NCBI GenBank assembly: GCA_910587785.1
Contig: CAJUOA010000008.1
Coordinates: 1-60,507 of the forward strand
Source: an uncultured Oscillospiraceae bacterium
Lineage (GTDB): Bacteria > Bacillota > Clostridia > Oscillospirales > Oscillospiraceae
Direction of reading: 5' to 3'
DNA: 60,507 nucleotides
Both the position numbers and the translations under genes were made by a program. Below are positions 1-8,492 of this stretch, one piece after another (position 1 is the first letter of the stretch; every line of letters starts with the position of its first letter). A model generated the notes under the pieces. It searched no databases, had not been told where the DNA came from, and was given only the letters and a program-made list of their open reading frames with translations.

Positions 1-47
1 TATTTCATGCCCCTATTTTACCACTGCACCTTATTTTCGCAAGATGT

Positions 48-401
48 CTAATATATCAATTCCGAATAAATGATTTCTTCCACCTTGGCTTTGCAGTTGT
101 TTACCAGCCCTACCCATGCCATCTGATCACGGGCTTTCAATTCCTCGGTCACGCCAGCGGCCTCCATCATCTGCGGGAGCAGTCTGTCCATCCACTCCTG
201 GGCGGTATCGTCAATGTCCAGCAGGTGAGCCGTCAGTTTTCCGCTGCCCGCCAGTTCCCGCCACAGATCATGCTTGTGCTGTTTCAAGTAAGTACGCCGC
301 AGACTGCCGTACTTGCCCACCGTCCTGACCGGCTCCGGCTCGTCCGCCACCAGATTGGGAATGTAGTAGTCTCCAACTCGGATATAAGTCAACTCTGCCA
401 T
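48..401 (-). CDS. tnpV: TnpV-like transposon-encoded protein
   Basis: A 117-residue protein starting MAELTYIRVGDYYIPNL. This start matches the family, and a GAGGAAGG ribosome site sits just before it. An upstream in-frame extension to base 500 exists but lacks family-like sequence. TnpV-type proteins accompany serine recombinases of Tn4451-like elements; their function is unknown. The protein is basic and Leu/Trp-rich in the middle (YLKQHKHDLWRELAGSGKLTAHL), with no catalytic motif I can name. It sits directly against the broken recombinase at 500-1717 in the opposite orientation, which fits a transposon remnant. The family call is from recall of similar proteins. Confidence 0.75.
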   Translation of the reverse strand: MAELTYIRVGDYYIPNLVADEPEPVRTVGKYGSLRRTYLKQHKHDLWRELAGSGKLTAHLLDIDDTAQEWMDRLLPQMMEAAGVTEELKARDQMAWVGLVNNCKAKVEEIIYSELIY

Positions 402-499
402 TTGTACCCTTCCTCTCGTTAGCCATTTCATTTGTGCCGCAAATGAGCTGACTGTATGTTGTATTTGATGTATTTGAAATACATCGCTTACAGCATACA

Positions 500-1717
500 T
501 CGTCCAGCGAGTTTCTGATTACCCTGTTCAGCGGCTTTGCCCAGGCGGAGAGCGAGTCTATCAGCAAAAACGTGATCTGGGGCATCCAAAAGGGCCGGGA
601 GGCAGGGAACGTCCCCTTCCAGTACAAGAAGCTGTTGGGCTACCGGCGGGGGCCTGACGGCCAGCCGGAAATCATCACAGAGGAAGCGGAGACGGTAAAG
701 CGTATCTTTCGCCGCTACCTGGACGGGTGCAGCCTGGGCCAGATCAAAGCCGAGCTGGAGAAGGACAAGGTTCCCACCTCCTGCGGGGTTCAGAGCTGGA
801 CATATCAGGTGATCCACAACATCCTGGTCAATGAAAAATACATTGGCGATGCCCTGCTGCAAAAGACCTACACCACCGACTGCATCAGCAAGACGGTGAA
901 GAAAAACCAGGGTGACCGCCCCATGGTATATGTGGAACGGAACCACCCCGCCATCGTCTCCAAGGCTATGTTTTATCAGGTGCGGGAGGAGATGGCCCGC
1001 AGGGCCAGCAAGCGGAAGGTGATGCAGAAAACGGGCAAGACCGAGCAGGGGAAATACTCCGCCAAATACGCCCTGTCCGAGCTGTTGGTGTGCGGGGAGT
1101 GCGGTACACCCTACAAGCGATGTACCTGGGCCGGAAACGGCAAAAAGCGCATTGTCTGGCGCTGTGTCTCCCGGCTGGAGTTCGGCACGAAATTCTGCCA
1201 CAACTCCCCCACGCTGGATGAAGACAAGCTGCACCGGGCTATCCTGGAGGCCATCAACGGCCTCGACCAGACCGGGCAGGAGATCGCGGAGGAGTTCTTG
1301 GACATCGCCAGCCTTGTCCAGCAGGGACAGGAGTGCGGCGGGGTTGATCCCCTCGCCCTGCGGCAGCGGCTGACGGCCCTGACGGCGGAACAGGCGGTGC
1401 TGATGGAACAGGCGCTGGCGTTGCCGGAGGATACGGAAAACAAAGAATTGAACGCCCGGCTCAGAGAAATCGCGGAGGAGAGGGAAAGCATCCTGCACCA
1501 GCTTGGGACGCTCCAGCAGGCGGATGAGCGGCAAGCTGGCCAAGCGGCCCGGATGAACAGCCTGCGGGAATTTGTTGAAAAGCGGGAAGCGAAATTCGCC
1601 GCATACGATGACGCCATCACCCGCAAATTTGTGGAGCAGGTCACCGTCCTGGACGCTGAGACCATCCGGGTCAAGTTCCGCTATCCAGGGCTGGAGGTTG
1701 ACAAAAGCCTGAACTGA
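500..1717 (+). pseudogene. Serine recombinase (TnpX-like), 5'-truncated
   Basis: The frame opens inside a large serine recombinase. The piece around 500-600 reads SSEFLITLFSGFAQAESESI, which is the long helix following the catalytic domain. The Recombinase domain (IITEEAETVKRIFRRYLDG) follows, then a zinc ribbon (VCGECGTPYKRC) and a coiled-coil tail ending RVKFRYPGLEV. The N-terminal catalytic domain with its YxRxS serine is missing; left of about base 495 the sequence changes to unrelated DNA next to tnpV. A GTG at 572 could start a 381-residue fragment, but it cannot be an active recombinase. It is read as the decayed end of a mobile element, perhaps able to make an inert DNA-binding fragment. 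Confidence 0.85.
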
Positions 1718-1731
1718 CGGGGAGGATCATA

Positions 1732-1976
1732 ATGGAAGTTTATATCACAGGAGACCTCCACGGAGATCTCCGCCGCTTCCAGCCGGAAAGATCGGGGACC
1801 GCGTGGGGGAGCTGAGGGCCTATCTGGAGGAGAACCTCCGGGAAAAGGAGGACGCGCCGGAGGTCCCGCACGCCGGCATGGCCGTCCTGCGCCAGCAGCT
1901 CCTGCTGGCGCAGGCCATCGGGGCATGGCTGGAGGAGCTGAAAAAGGACCTCGTCCCCGGCGGGGACCTCCCGTAA
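1732..1976 (+). pseudogene. Metallophosphatase-like remnant, frameshifted
   Basis: An ATG at 1732, after a GGGGAGGA ribosome site, begins MEVYITGDLHGDLRRF. This resembles the GDxHG metal-binding start of calcineurin-like phosphatases, but the frame stops within about 30 codons. A shifted frame continues from about 1783 to the TAA at 1974-1976 and reads GELRAYLEENLREKEDAPEV, a charged helical tail. It lies 14 bases after the truncated recombinase and is probably former transposon cargo. No complete phosphatase remains. Confidence 0.4.
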
Positions 1977-1998
1977 GATCGAACACAGTCCGCAAAAA

Positions 1999-2030
1999 GT
2001 GAGGACCCTGCTGTGGGGCAGGGTCCTCAC
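1999..2030 (-). terminator. Strong hairpin, terminator-like on minus strand
   Basis: A perfect 13-base inverted repeat (gtgaggaccctgc, six-base loop, gcagggtcctcac). On the minus strand it is followed by TTTTT, the layout of an intrinsic terminator. It would end minus-strand transcription coming from the tRNA-Gly side before the transposon remnant. Confidence 0.6.
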
Positions 2031-2180
2031 TCTGCGCGTCAAAAAACCGAGCGGAATTTCGGGAAAAGCGGCGCGGCGCAAAATAAGTTTCGCGTAAAGA
2101 TGGAAAGAAAACCAAAAGCGGGAACCAACCCTCGCACTTTCACGCGGGCGGGTCCCCACTACCGGATTAGTCCTTAAAGC

Positions 2181-2212
2181 AACAGGAACCCCTGTATCTA
2201 GGGGTTCCTGTT
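2181..2212. terminator. Perfect 13-bp hairpin downstream of tRNA-Gly
   Basis: The arms aacaggaacccct and aggggttcctgtt flank a six-base loop. It lies 43 bases past the 3' end of the tRNA gene. There is no clear U tract on either side, so it may be a processing or weak termination hairpin. Confidence 0.45.
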
Positions 2213-2255
2213 CACAGCTGTTGAATGAACTTGTATCAAATGTGACGTCAAACTA

Positions 2256-2331
2256 TGGAGCGGGCGACGGGGCTCGAACCCGCTACCTCCACCTTGGCAA
2301 GGTGGCGCTCTACCAGATGAGCTACGCCCGC
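2256..2331 (-). tRNA. tRNA-Gly (GCC)
   Basis: The minus strand gives a full cloverleaf. The acceptor pairs GCGGGCG with CGCCCGC, the D arm is GCTC..GAGC, and the anticodon arm CCACC-TTGCCAA-GGTGG gives anticodon GCC (glycine). The T arm contains GGTTCGAGCCC and a CCA end is encoded. The gene is 76 bases including CCA. Hairpins downstream at 2181-2212 and 1999-2030 may end the transcript. tRNA genes are common integration targets, but the neighbouring recombinase remnant shows no duplicated tRNA 3' end that I can see. Confidence 0.95.
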
Positions 2332-2399
2332 AGAACACTCGTGATTATAGCAGGCGTTTCCCGGTTTGTCAAGGGGGAATTTTCGTTTTGAGTGAAAAT

Positions 2400-5300
2400 T
2401 TAAGGTTTCATCTGACTCCGGGCCATGGCGCTTTGGTGCTCCCGCTCGATGGCGTCCAGGAGTTCGGACACCGGGCCGCTGGAGTGGGCCTTGCGGCACT
2501 GCTCCATCACGTCCGCGAACGCCGGGTCGCAGTCGTACCAGAACACGTCCGCCGAGGCGATGGCCCCGCAGAGCGTTTCGGCGGCGGTGCGGCCGTTCCC
2601 GTGGGGAGCCGCCTGGTCCCCGATGGCCTCCAAATGGGCCAGCACCTCCTCCGGAGTGGACAGGAACACGCGGTAGAGGGCATCCGACGAGCCCTCCGCC
2701 CCGGCCCCGTCGCTGTTGAGGTAGTAGGCGCACAGCGCCCCGACCCCCATCTCATCCCAATGGGGGTCCTCCTCCAGGGACAGCATCTCGGGCGTGATGC
2801 CGTAGTCCAGCGGGTCGATCGTGAGACTGCCGGGCGTCGCGGGAGGCAGGGGGGATATGAGCCCGCTTCCCCCTGTGCCGCCAGGGGCGCGCTCCTCCGT
2901 GTAGCGGGGAATGGCCGGGCCCTCGTCCCCCGCCGGAAGCCGCTCATAGAGGGCCTTGGCGGCGCCTGTGAGCTCCCCGGTCTCCACGGCATACCCCAGC
3001 GCCTCCATAGCGTTGGGATACTCGCTTGCATACTCCTCCGGGACAACGGCGTTGTGGACAAAGCTTGCCAGCTTCTCCAGGGCGGCGGTCTGCTCCCCGG
3101 AGGGCCGGTAGGCCAGGCCGTTCAAAAACCGTACCGGCATATAGCAGAAGTCCAGATACAGCGCCTCGCTCTCCAGCTCCGACGCCGCCAGCACCCCGGC
3201 CTTCGTCAGCGCCCAGGCGTACTCTGCCTTGAAAGCGACGCTCTCCGGGGAGGTGTCGCAGACCATGCCGGCATCCAACAGCTCCCGCTTGCCGTCCTTC
3301 ACCTGGAAGAGGAGCCAGGTGTAGGGATGACTGAAGCCGTTGAACCAACCGTCCTCGTAGACCGTGACGCCTCCGGCCATCACCACATCCCCAGGGGCGG
3401 CGGCGTGGAACTCGTAGTCCAGGCGGTAGCACTCCACCTCCAGGGGCCTCCGGCTGTCGCTGACCTCCGGCGTCTCCACCCGCTCCAGACGGGAGATGCG
3501 CCAGTCGTCCACATCGCCGGGGATACCCTCCTCCAGCCAGCGGTCGAACTCCTCCCCGGCAATGCGCTTGGCAGTCTCCCGGACCTCCTCCGGGGCCTCG
3601 ATGCTGTCATAGACGCGGTCCGTCACGGCGGGCTCCAGGGGCTTATAGACGTTCATATAGCCCCCCTGGAAGTATATCTCCCTGGGCGCGAGCACGGGCG
3701 AAACGCTATCCGCCGCCACCTCGCTGGGCACGTCCACATAGCCGGAAATTTCGATATAGCTCCCGCTGTCGTCCTCCGGCATACCGTAGCCCAGAAACTG
3801 AGCCTCCGGCCAGGCGTCCTCCACCAGCCCGAGGACACCGGCGAGGTACAGCACCCCGTCCCGCCGGAAGTAGAGGTAGGGGCTGTCGTGGTAGAACCAC
3901 ATGAGGTCGTCCTCCCCGTCGCCGTTCCAGTCGGCCCGGATGACCCGGTTGGAGCAGTCCGCCAGCATCCGGGGCACTCCGTCATCGTCCAGATACCAGT
4001 AGTCGATGGCGAAATAGGCCCCGCCCCGGGGAGCGTAGAGGATAAAGCCGTCATGATCGAAGAGTCCGGTATACTCCCCCACATCGTAGTCGCGGTCATA
4101 GCCGGATTCCTCCTTGTAGAACCGCAGGAGGGTATCCCCATCCCGTATGGCCCAGTACTTGGAGTACTGGTTTTCCGGGTCCGGGTCCCAGAAGCAGACG
4201 ATCCGGGTGCCGTCGGAGAGGGTCTTGTCCACCAGAATCTCCCCCATGGTGTCCACGGATACGGTGTCCGGCTCCAGGGTGCCGGGGCGCGGCTCCTCCG
4301 CTGTGATGCGCTGGCCCTCCACCGCGTAGGGCTCCAGGCCCGTCAGGGGGATGGACAGCACCGGCTCCCGGCCGATCACTTCCGGCGCGGCGGACGGCTT
4401 AGGCGCTGTTACGGGGGCCGTCGAGGGTCCAGGCGCAGGCGCGGAAGCCTCCCCGCCCCCCGTGAACGTAGCCGCGCAGGCCGCTGTCACCAGCACCAGG
4501 AGCACGCACAGGGACAGCACCCCGGCCCGCTTGTGTTCCGCGATGCGCTCTATCCGCTCCTTGAGCTGTTTCTTTCCGGCGGTCATGGTGGTGGCGGCCA
4601 GCAGGGGCCTGCCCGGCTCCCGCTTCGCCGGGATCAGGGACAGCAGGGTCTTTCCGTAGGGCACGCGCTCGGCCTCCCCCAGCCGGGCAAGAGTCCCCTC
4701 GTCGCAGGCCAGCTCGCAGTCCGCCCGGGAGGCGCTCGCCGCCCACCACACCAGCGGGTCGAACCAGTACACCACCAGGCACAGGCACCTCAGCAGGGAC
4801 CACAGGGGGTCCAGATGCCGGGCATGGGTCTCCTCGTGGGCCAGGACGTGTCCCAAGGACGCCTGGGAGGCCAGTGCGGCGGGGGTCAGGTAGACAGCGG
4901 GCCTCCACAGCCCGAAGAGGCACGGCGAGGCCAGCCCCTCCTCTACTAAGAACACCCGGTACCGGCATCCCTCCACCGGGAGGGGCCTCCGTCTCTTTTT
5001 CAGCATCTGCCAGAACCGCAGGTTCGTCCCCACCACCCAACAGGCCATCATTACCATGCCGCATTTCCAGACCAGAGGCAGGACCTCCCGGACCGTTGGT
5101 GCGGCGGATTTCGCCGCCTCCGGCGCGGGGGAGGCGGGGCGTTCTGCGGCGGCAGGAGCCTCCGCCCTCGGGGAGGCGTCCGGCGTCCGGACGGGCGTCT
5201 CCGGCGCGGGGCGGTGGGGCTCGATCTGGGTCCGCACCGGCTCGGACACGCTCAGCACACTGAAGTCCGCCGCCGGGAGCGTCGCCGGCACCAGCAGACG

Positions 5301-5420
5301 CACCAGCACCAGCGCCCACAGCCCGTACTGCACCCGCCGGGAGACCGTGTCCCGGAACACCCTCCGCAGCAGGAGCAGTGCCGCGATCAGCACCGAGGAG
5401 GTCAGCAGGATATCCTTCAT
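2400..5420 (-). CDS. BlaR1/MecR1-like M56 metallopeptidase with giant extracytoplasmic domain
   Basis: A membrane zinc peptidase that in BlaR1/MecR1 systems senses an outside signal and leads to inactivation of the BlaI-type repressor. The N-terminal half (about residues 1-315) has several membrane segments, the zinc motif HEETH near residue 195 and the downstream ELACDE glutamate of family M56. A last membrane segment lies near residue 295-315. The remaining roughly 690 residues face outward and lack a penicillin-binding SxxK sensor; they include an Asp-rich ADWNGDGEDDLMWFY stretch like FG-GAP/VCBS repeats. Total length is 1006 residues against about 590 for BlaR1. The ATG overlaps the blaI-like stop by four bases, so the pair is translationally coupled. 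The stimulus is unknown and no beta-lactamase is nearby. Confidence 0.85.
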   Translation of the reverse strand: MKDILLTSSVLIAALLLLRRVFRDTVSRRVQYGLWALVLVRLLVPATLPAADFSVLSVSEPVRTQIEPHRPAPETPVRTPDASPRAEAPAAAERPASPAPEAAKSAAPTVREVLPLVWKCGMVMMACWVVGTNLRFWQMLKKRRRPLPVEGCRYRVFLVEEGLASPCLFGLWRPAVYLTPAALASQASLGHVLAHEETHARHLDPLWSLLRCLCLVVYWFDPLVWWAASASRADCELACDEGTLARLGEAERVPYGKTLLSLIPAKREPGRPLLAATTMTAGKKQLKERIERIAEHKRAGVLSLCVLLVLVTAACAATFTGGGEASAPAPGPSTAPVTAPKPSAAPEVIGREPVLSIPLTGLEPYAVEGQRITAEEPRPGTLEPDTVSVDTMGEILVDKTLSDGTRIVCFWDPDPENQYSKYWAIRDGDTLLRFYKEESGYDRDYDVGEYTGLFDHDGFILYAPRGGAYFAIDYWYLDDDGVPRMLADCSNRVIRADWNGDGEDDLMWFYHDSPYLYFRRDGVLYLAGVLGLVEDAWPEAQFLGYGMPEDDSGSYIEISGYVDVPSEVAADSVSPVLAPREIYFQGGYMNVYKPLEPAVTDRVYDSIEAPEEVRETAKRIAGEEFDRWLEEGIPGDVDDWRISRLERVETPEVSDSRRPLEVECYRLDYEFHAAAPGDVVMAGGVTVYEDGWFNGFSHPYTWLLFQVKDGKRELLDAGMVCDTSPESVAFKAEYAWALTKAGVLAASELESEALYLDFCYMPVRFLNGLAYRPSGEQTAALEKLASFVHNAVVPEEYASEYPNAMEALGYAVETGELTGAAKALYERLPAGDEGPAIPRYTEERAPGGTGGSGLISPLPPATPGSLTIDPLDYGITPEMLSLEEDPHWDEMGVGALCAYYLNSDGAGAEGSSDALYRVFLSTPEEVLAHLEAIGDQAAPHGNGRTAAETLCGAIASADVFWYDCDPAFADVMEQCRKAHSSGPVSELLDAIEREHQSAMARSQMKP

Positions 5421-5794
5421 TTCTTCTCCCCTCCCGCCTGTTCCAGGATGGCGGTCAGCTCCGCCAGGTCCGCCTCCGTCAGCTCCCGGCTCTCCACCAT
5501 GGCGCTCATCATCAGCCCCAGGCTCCCGCCGTAGACCTTCCCCAAAAAGCTCTTTGTCTCCTCCCGGGCCGCGTCCCGGCGGTCCAGAAGGGGCGCGTAC
5601 AGCTTGGCCCGCTCCCCGGAGGTGTGGGAGACTGCGCCCTTGGCCTCCAGCCGGGCAAGCATCGTGATAATGGTATTCTTCCCCCACCCGGTCTTGGGCC
5701 GCAGCGCCGCCGTCAGCTCCGTGATCGTCATCGGATGCTTCTCCCACAGGCAGTTCATCAGCGTCCACTCGCTGTCAGAGAGGTTCGTTTTCAT
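5417..5794 (-). CDS. BlaI/MecI/CopY-family repressor
   Basis: A 125-residue winged-helix repressor. It starts MKTNLSDSEWTLMNCLWEKHP, the usual BlaI family opening (L-S-x-x-E-W-x-V-M), with a recognition region TGWGKNTIITMLARLEAKG and a dimerization tail ending EQAGGEKK. It has a TCCTCCT-complement ribosome site at 5804-5810. In this family the dimer represses its own operon until the partner M56 peptidase signals. Here it is coupled by ATGA to that partner, and a matching inverted repeat overlaps its promoter. Confidence 0.93.
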   Translation of the reverse strand: MKTNLSDSEWTLMNCLWEKHPMTITELTAALRPKTGWGKNTIITMLARLEAKGAVSHTSGERAKLYAPLLDRRDAAREETKSFLGKVYGGSLGLMMSAMVESRELTEADLAELTAILEQAGGEKK

Positions 5795-5829
5795 CGCTCT
5801 GCTTCCTCCTTCTTGATTGGTATACGGAT

Positions 5830-5868
5830 GTCTACCTTCAGGATAGCAGAGAGGTAGACGTTTGTCAA
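5830..5868 (-). promoter_or_regulatory. blaI-type promoter with overlapping operator
   Basis: Read on the minus strand: -35 TTGACA (5863-5868), a 17-base spacer, and -10 TATCCT (5840-5845). An 8-base perfect inverted repeat, gtctacct (5830-5837) and aggtagac (5852-5859), places one arm in the spacer and the other just past the -10. This is a classic autorepression layout for the BlaI-type protein downstream. Binding itself is inferred. Confidence 0.8.
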
Positions 5869-5902
5869 CCCCTTTTTTCGATAGTGCCTATCAGACCTGT
5901 CA

Positions 5903-6186
5903 GCCCCGGGGGCTCCTCGCCCCCGGACCCCCGGTGACTTTTTGTACGGACAAAAAGTCACCAAAAAACCGCCGGACCAATGGTCCGGACCCCTTTATCT
6001 ATTTGGTTTTTGTTTACGCTACGACCTGTTTGTCTCGTTTTTCCCAATTCCTGCCCTGGGCCGATGACAGGCCCTGCGCCGCCACCACTCCCTAGCCCTT
6101 CGGTGCCTATCGTTGGGTTCGCCTCCTAGAAGCGCGATTCTTCGGAGAGACTACCGGGCCTCCGGCACGGTGCGGGCGAGACTGCT
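5903..6186. repeat. Dispersed noncoding repeat, copy 1
   Basis: It aligns base for base with 16223-16506 (constant offset 10320, no net gaps). It opens with a GC hairpin (ccgggggctcctcgcccccgg). A first variable hairpin follows (gtgactttttg..caaaaagtcac), then a second (ggacc-aat-ggtcc), and then a well-conserved block. The conserved block includes tttacgctacgacctg, ccctgggccgatg, cggtgcctatcgttgggttc and ctaccgggcc. No shared reading frame survives between copies, so it is noncoding. The rest of the 5870-6287 gap shows nothing else recognisable except a GC hairpin near 6230. Confidence 0.85.
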
Positions 6187-6287
6187 TTTTTGCTCCCATA
6201 ATCCCATACTGCACTGCACTATACTGTGGGCCCCGCCGCCCTCGGCGGGACATCTCCCTCAGACCATTATCTGACCACCAAATCTAT

Positions 6288-7424
6288 TTAACCCCACCTC
6301 TCCGCCACAGCGTTCAAAATGCCCATCGGGTCCCACTCATTCCCCCCAATGTAGGTAATATACGCCGCATACCTCCCCTTGACAGCCACGACCTCCAACC
6401 TGTCTGCCGCCCAAGCGCCATCCAGCCCCGGAATTTCGATGGGCTCAAACGCTTCCTCAGACTGCCCGAAAGTCGAATCCACCATCAGCGTCCGCGCAAA
6501 CTCCATCGCCTTCTCCGCACTGCCCAGCCGGTAGACATCCTGCCGGAGAAGCGTAGAATCCTCCTTATACTCCGCAGTTTCCCAGTACTCGGCCATGAGG
6601 CTGCGGCCGTGGCTCAGCTCACTCTCCTGATCCGTAAAGGACACCGTTCGGGGCCCCGTTTTTCCCAGGTCCGCAAGAACGATATACGGCCCATCCGGCT
6701 CCTCCGGCAGCTCCCTGGGCCGCAGCTCCAGAATCTGCACCCCCATCAGCAGAAGGCACAAAATCTCAGCCGCAATCAAAGTCCCGTTGACCGCCCTGTG
6801 GACAAGCCGCCTCTTTTTCGGCGCGTGGTCCAGAGGGATGCCCTTCCGCAGCCTGCGGTAAGTCCTTGTAACAGACCACGCCTCCCGCAGGAAATGATAG
6901 AGCGCCCACACCAGAAACACACCAAACCACAGCACCCCCGCCGTATTGACCACCCAGCTCTTCTGCACATCCGCCCAGACCTGACTCGGGCCTCCCTTCA
7001 TAGAGAGGGACATCAGCATGAGCGGAGCCCAAATCAAAGCAGCAACAGGAAGCCACGCCCATAAGCCGGTCCGCATATTCCGCAGCGTCGCCGCCTGCTG
7101 TCTCGGGTCCCCATAGAACTCCGGCGCGTCGCTGCCCTCCGGGGCCCGGAAAATGTACAGCAGCCCCTGGTCCGTCACATGCTCCCAGCCGCAGTCCGCG
7201 AACACCGCCAGCTGCGCCTCGCTCATATTGGCCTCCTCCAGGAATCCCGGCGCGGACACCTCCACCCGGTACCGCGCCCTGCTGGGCTCCGCAGGCACGA
7301 ATTTGCTCAAATACGCCCCCCGCTTCACCAGCCGCCAGCCGGACGCCTCCATATCACTGTAAAATTTTTCATTCTCCCCCAGCTCGTAGGTCTCCGGGTG
7401 GAATTTGTACTTGACCCGCTTCAT
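6288..7424 (-). CDS. DUF2812 membrane protein
   Basis: A 378-residue protein starting MKRVKYKFHPETYELGENEK. The N-terminal DUF2812 domain has the pattern F-Y-S-D-M-E-A-x-G-W and contains ECGW-like repeats (DCGWEHVTDQGLLYIF). Three membrane segments follow, near residues 135-157, 170-192 and 222-242, then an outside or inside C-terminal domain of about 130 residues with no known motif. Its start overlaps the PadR stop by four bases (ATGA). PadR plus DUF2812 is a standard two-gene unit in Firmicutes; the function of DUF2812 is unknown, although repressor control of a membrane stress protein is the usual idea. Confidence 0.85.
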   Translation of the reverse strand: MKRVKYKFHPETYELGENEKFYSDMEASGWRLVKRGAYLSKFVPAEPSRARYRVEVSAPGFLEEANMSEAQLAVFADCGWEHVTDQGLLYIFRAPEGSDAPEFYGDPRQQAATLRNMRTGLWAWLPVAALIWAPLMLMSLSMKGGPSQVWADVQKSWVVNTAGVLWFGVFLVWALYHFLREAWSVTRTYRRLRKGIPLDHAPKKRRLVHRAVNGTLIAAEILCLLLMGVQILELRPRELPEEPDGPYIVLADLGKTGPRTVSFTDQESELSHGRSLMAEYWETAEYKEDSTLLRQDVYRLGSAEKAMEFARTLMVDSTFGQSEEAFEPIEIPGLDGAWAADRLEVVAVKGRYAAYITYIGGNEWDPMGILNAVAERWG

Positions 7425-7732
7425 ATGTCTCCCTCCTCTAATATCGCCCCGTCCTCCACCAGCTGCTTTAACCGCCGGTACTCCAAAAGAAGGGCGTTTT
7501 TCCCTGCCTCCGTGATGGCATAATTCTTCCGCCTCCCGTCCTCTCCGGTGAGGACGATGAGCCCTTCCCTGTTCATCCGGCTGAGCACCCCGTACAGCGT
7601 CCCCGGCCCCATCACCAGCCTCCCGCCGCTGAGCTCCCGGATGCGCTGCATCATGCCGTACCCGTGCCCCGGCCGCAGCAGCGCCAGCAGGATATAGTAC
7701 ATGGCCTCCGTCATGGGCCCCTGTTCCGCCAC
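7421..7732 (-). CDS. PadR-family transcriptional regulator
   Basis: A 103-residue PadR winged helix: MTEAMYYILLALLRPGHGYG, then the GTLYGVLSRMNREGLI recognition region and the short PadR-s2 helix. PadR proteins repress adjacent membrane genes and release on ligand binding. It is the first gene of the two-gene unit with the DUF2812 protein. A strong promoter with nested palindromes lies just upstream. Confidence 0.93.
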   Translation of the reverse strand: MAEQGPMTEAMYYILLALLRPGHGYGMMQRIRELSGGRLVMGPGTLYGVLSRMNREGLIVLTGEDGRRKNYAITEAGKNALLLEYRRLKQLVEDGAILEEGDI

Positions 7733-7749
7733 CGGTACCGCCTCCTTTT

Positions 7750-7808
7750 ATTATGCGTTTCGATATATCGTGTGGCATAATAATAGCACGGGCCGGGAAG
7801 ATTGTCAA
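7750..7808 (-). promoter_or_regulatory. PadR promoter and palindromic operator
   Basis: Minus strand: -35 TTGACA (7803-7808), 17-base spacer, -10 TATTAT (7780-7785). Immediately downstream are nested inverted repeats: attatgc/gcataat (7750-7756, 7775-7781) around a central perfect palindrome cgatatatcg (7761-7770). This is a convincing PadR autorepression site. Confidence 0.8.
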
Positions 7809-7816
7809 GAGCCGAT

Positions 7817-7858
7817 AAAACAGGCCGCGAAAAGTCCATAGGACCCTTCGCGGCCTGA
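7817..7858 (-). terminator. Terminator of the repeat lipoprotein gene
   Basis: The stem caggccgcgaa (7821-7831) pairs with ttcgcggcctg (7848-7858). On the minus strand it is followed by TTTTATC. It lies between the lipoprotein stop and the PadR promoter. Confidence 0.75.
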
Positions 7859-7867
7859 AGAGGTGTA

Positions 7868-8398
7868 TTACCAGCGACTGTTCTCGCCGTCGGTGAGGAT
7901 ACCGTCTGTGTCGTGGACCCGGGCGTTGTCCAGCATCCGCTGGAAGCTGGTCCGGTTCGCACCGCCGTCGAATACATCGTCTACTGCGTTGCGGACATCG
8001 TTGACCGCATTCCGGGCCCCCTGGCCCACGTCCCGGGCCGCACGGTCCAGCCCGCTGCGGCTGGTACCGGTCGTGCCATTGGTACCGGTGGTTCCGTTTG
8101 TGCCGTTGGTGCCGTTTCCGGTGGTTCCGTTCGTACCGGTGGTACCATTGGTGCCGCTCCCGGTGGTTCCGTTCGTACCGGTGGTACCATTGGTGCCGCT
8201 CCCGGTGATGCCGCCGGTACCAGTGGTACCATTGGTACCGGTATTGCCGCCGGAGCCGGTGGAGCCGTTGTTGAGGCCGTCGCCGGCGTTGGTGCCGGAG
8301 TTGGTCTGATTGTCATCGCCGTTGTTATCCCGGCTGCCGCAGGCCGCCAGGACCAGCACCAGCGCCAGGACTGCCGCGATCATGACTGCTTTTTTCAT
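7868..8398 (-). CDS. Lipoprotein with Thr/Gly/Asn hexapeptide-like repeats
   Basis: A 176-residue secreted lipoprotein. It has a signal peptide MKKAVMIAAVLALVLVLAAC with lipobox LAAC (lipid-anchored Cys20). A flexible region of about 85 residues follows, built from near-perfect TNGTTG/SGTNGTTG units. A conserved-looking C-terminal segment (residues 115-176) includes RNAVNDVRNAVDDVFDGG and ends TDGILTDGENSRW. The repeat is a low-complexity spacer holding the C-terminal helix away from the membrane. The DNA repeat of about 18 bases makes this a likely site of length variation. Function is unknown. It has a good GGAAGGAGG ribosome site. Confidence 0.85.
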   Translation of the reverse strand: MKKAVMIAAVLALVLVLAACGSRDNNGDDNQTNSGTNAGDGLNNGSTGSGGNTGTNGTTGTGGITGSGTNGTTGTNGTTGSGTNGTTGTNGTTGNGTNGTNGTTGTNGTTGTSRSGLDRAARDVGQGARNAVNDVRNAVDDVFDGGANRTSFQRMLDNARVHDTDGILTDGENSRW

Positions 8399-8492
8399 CG
8401 AATCATCCTCCTTCCAAACTTGCGCGCCATTCGCGCTGTGCTAGTATTTGCGAAGGAGTTGATTTTACCGCTGGGGATTTTTTGTAAAATTT

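Noticed and set aside
2256..2331. tRNA-Gly as attachment site of the left remnant
   Set aside because: No duplicated tRNA 3' end could be found within the window.
2388..4949. Long plus-strand open frame opposite the BlaR1-like gene
   Set aside because: It has no ribosome site or recognisable motif and is His/Gly/Leu-rich as expected of an antisense shadow of a G+C-rich gene; the minus strand holds HEETH and the BlaI coupling.
8041..8270. CRISPR-like array in the lipoprotein region
   Set aside because: Repeats are contiguous coding units of the lipoprotein without unique spacers; no cas genes are nearby.
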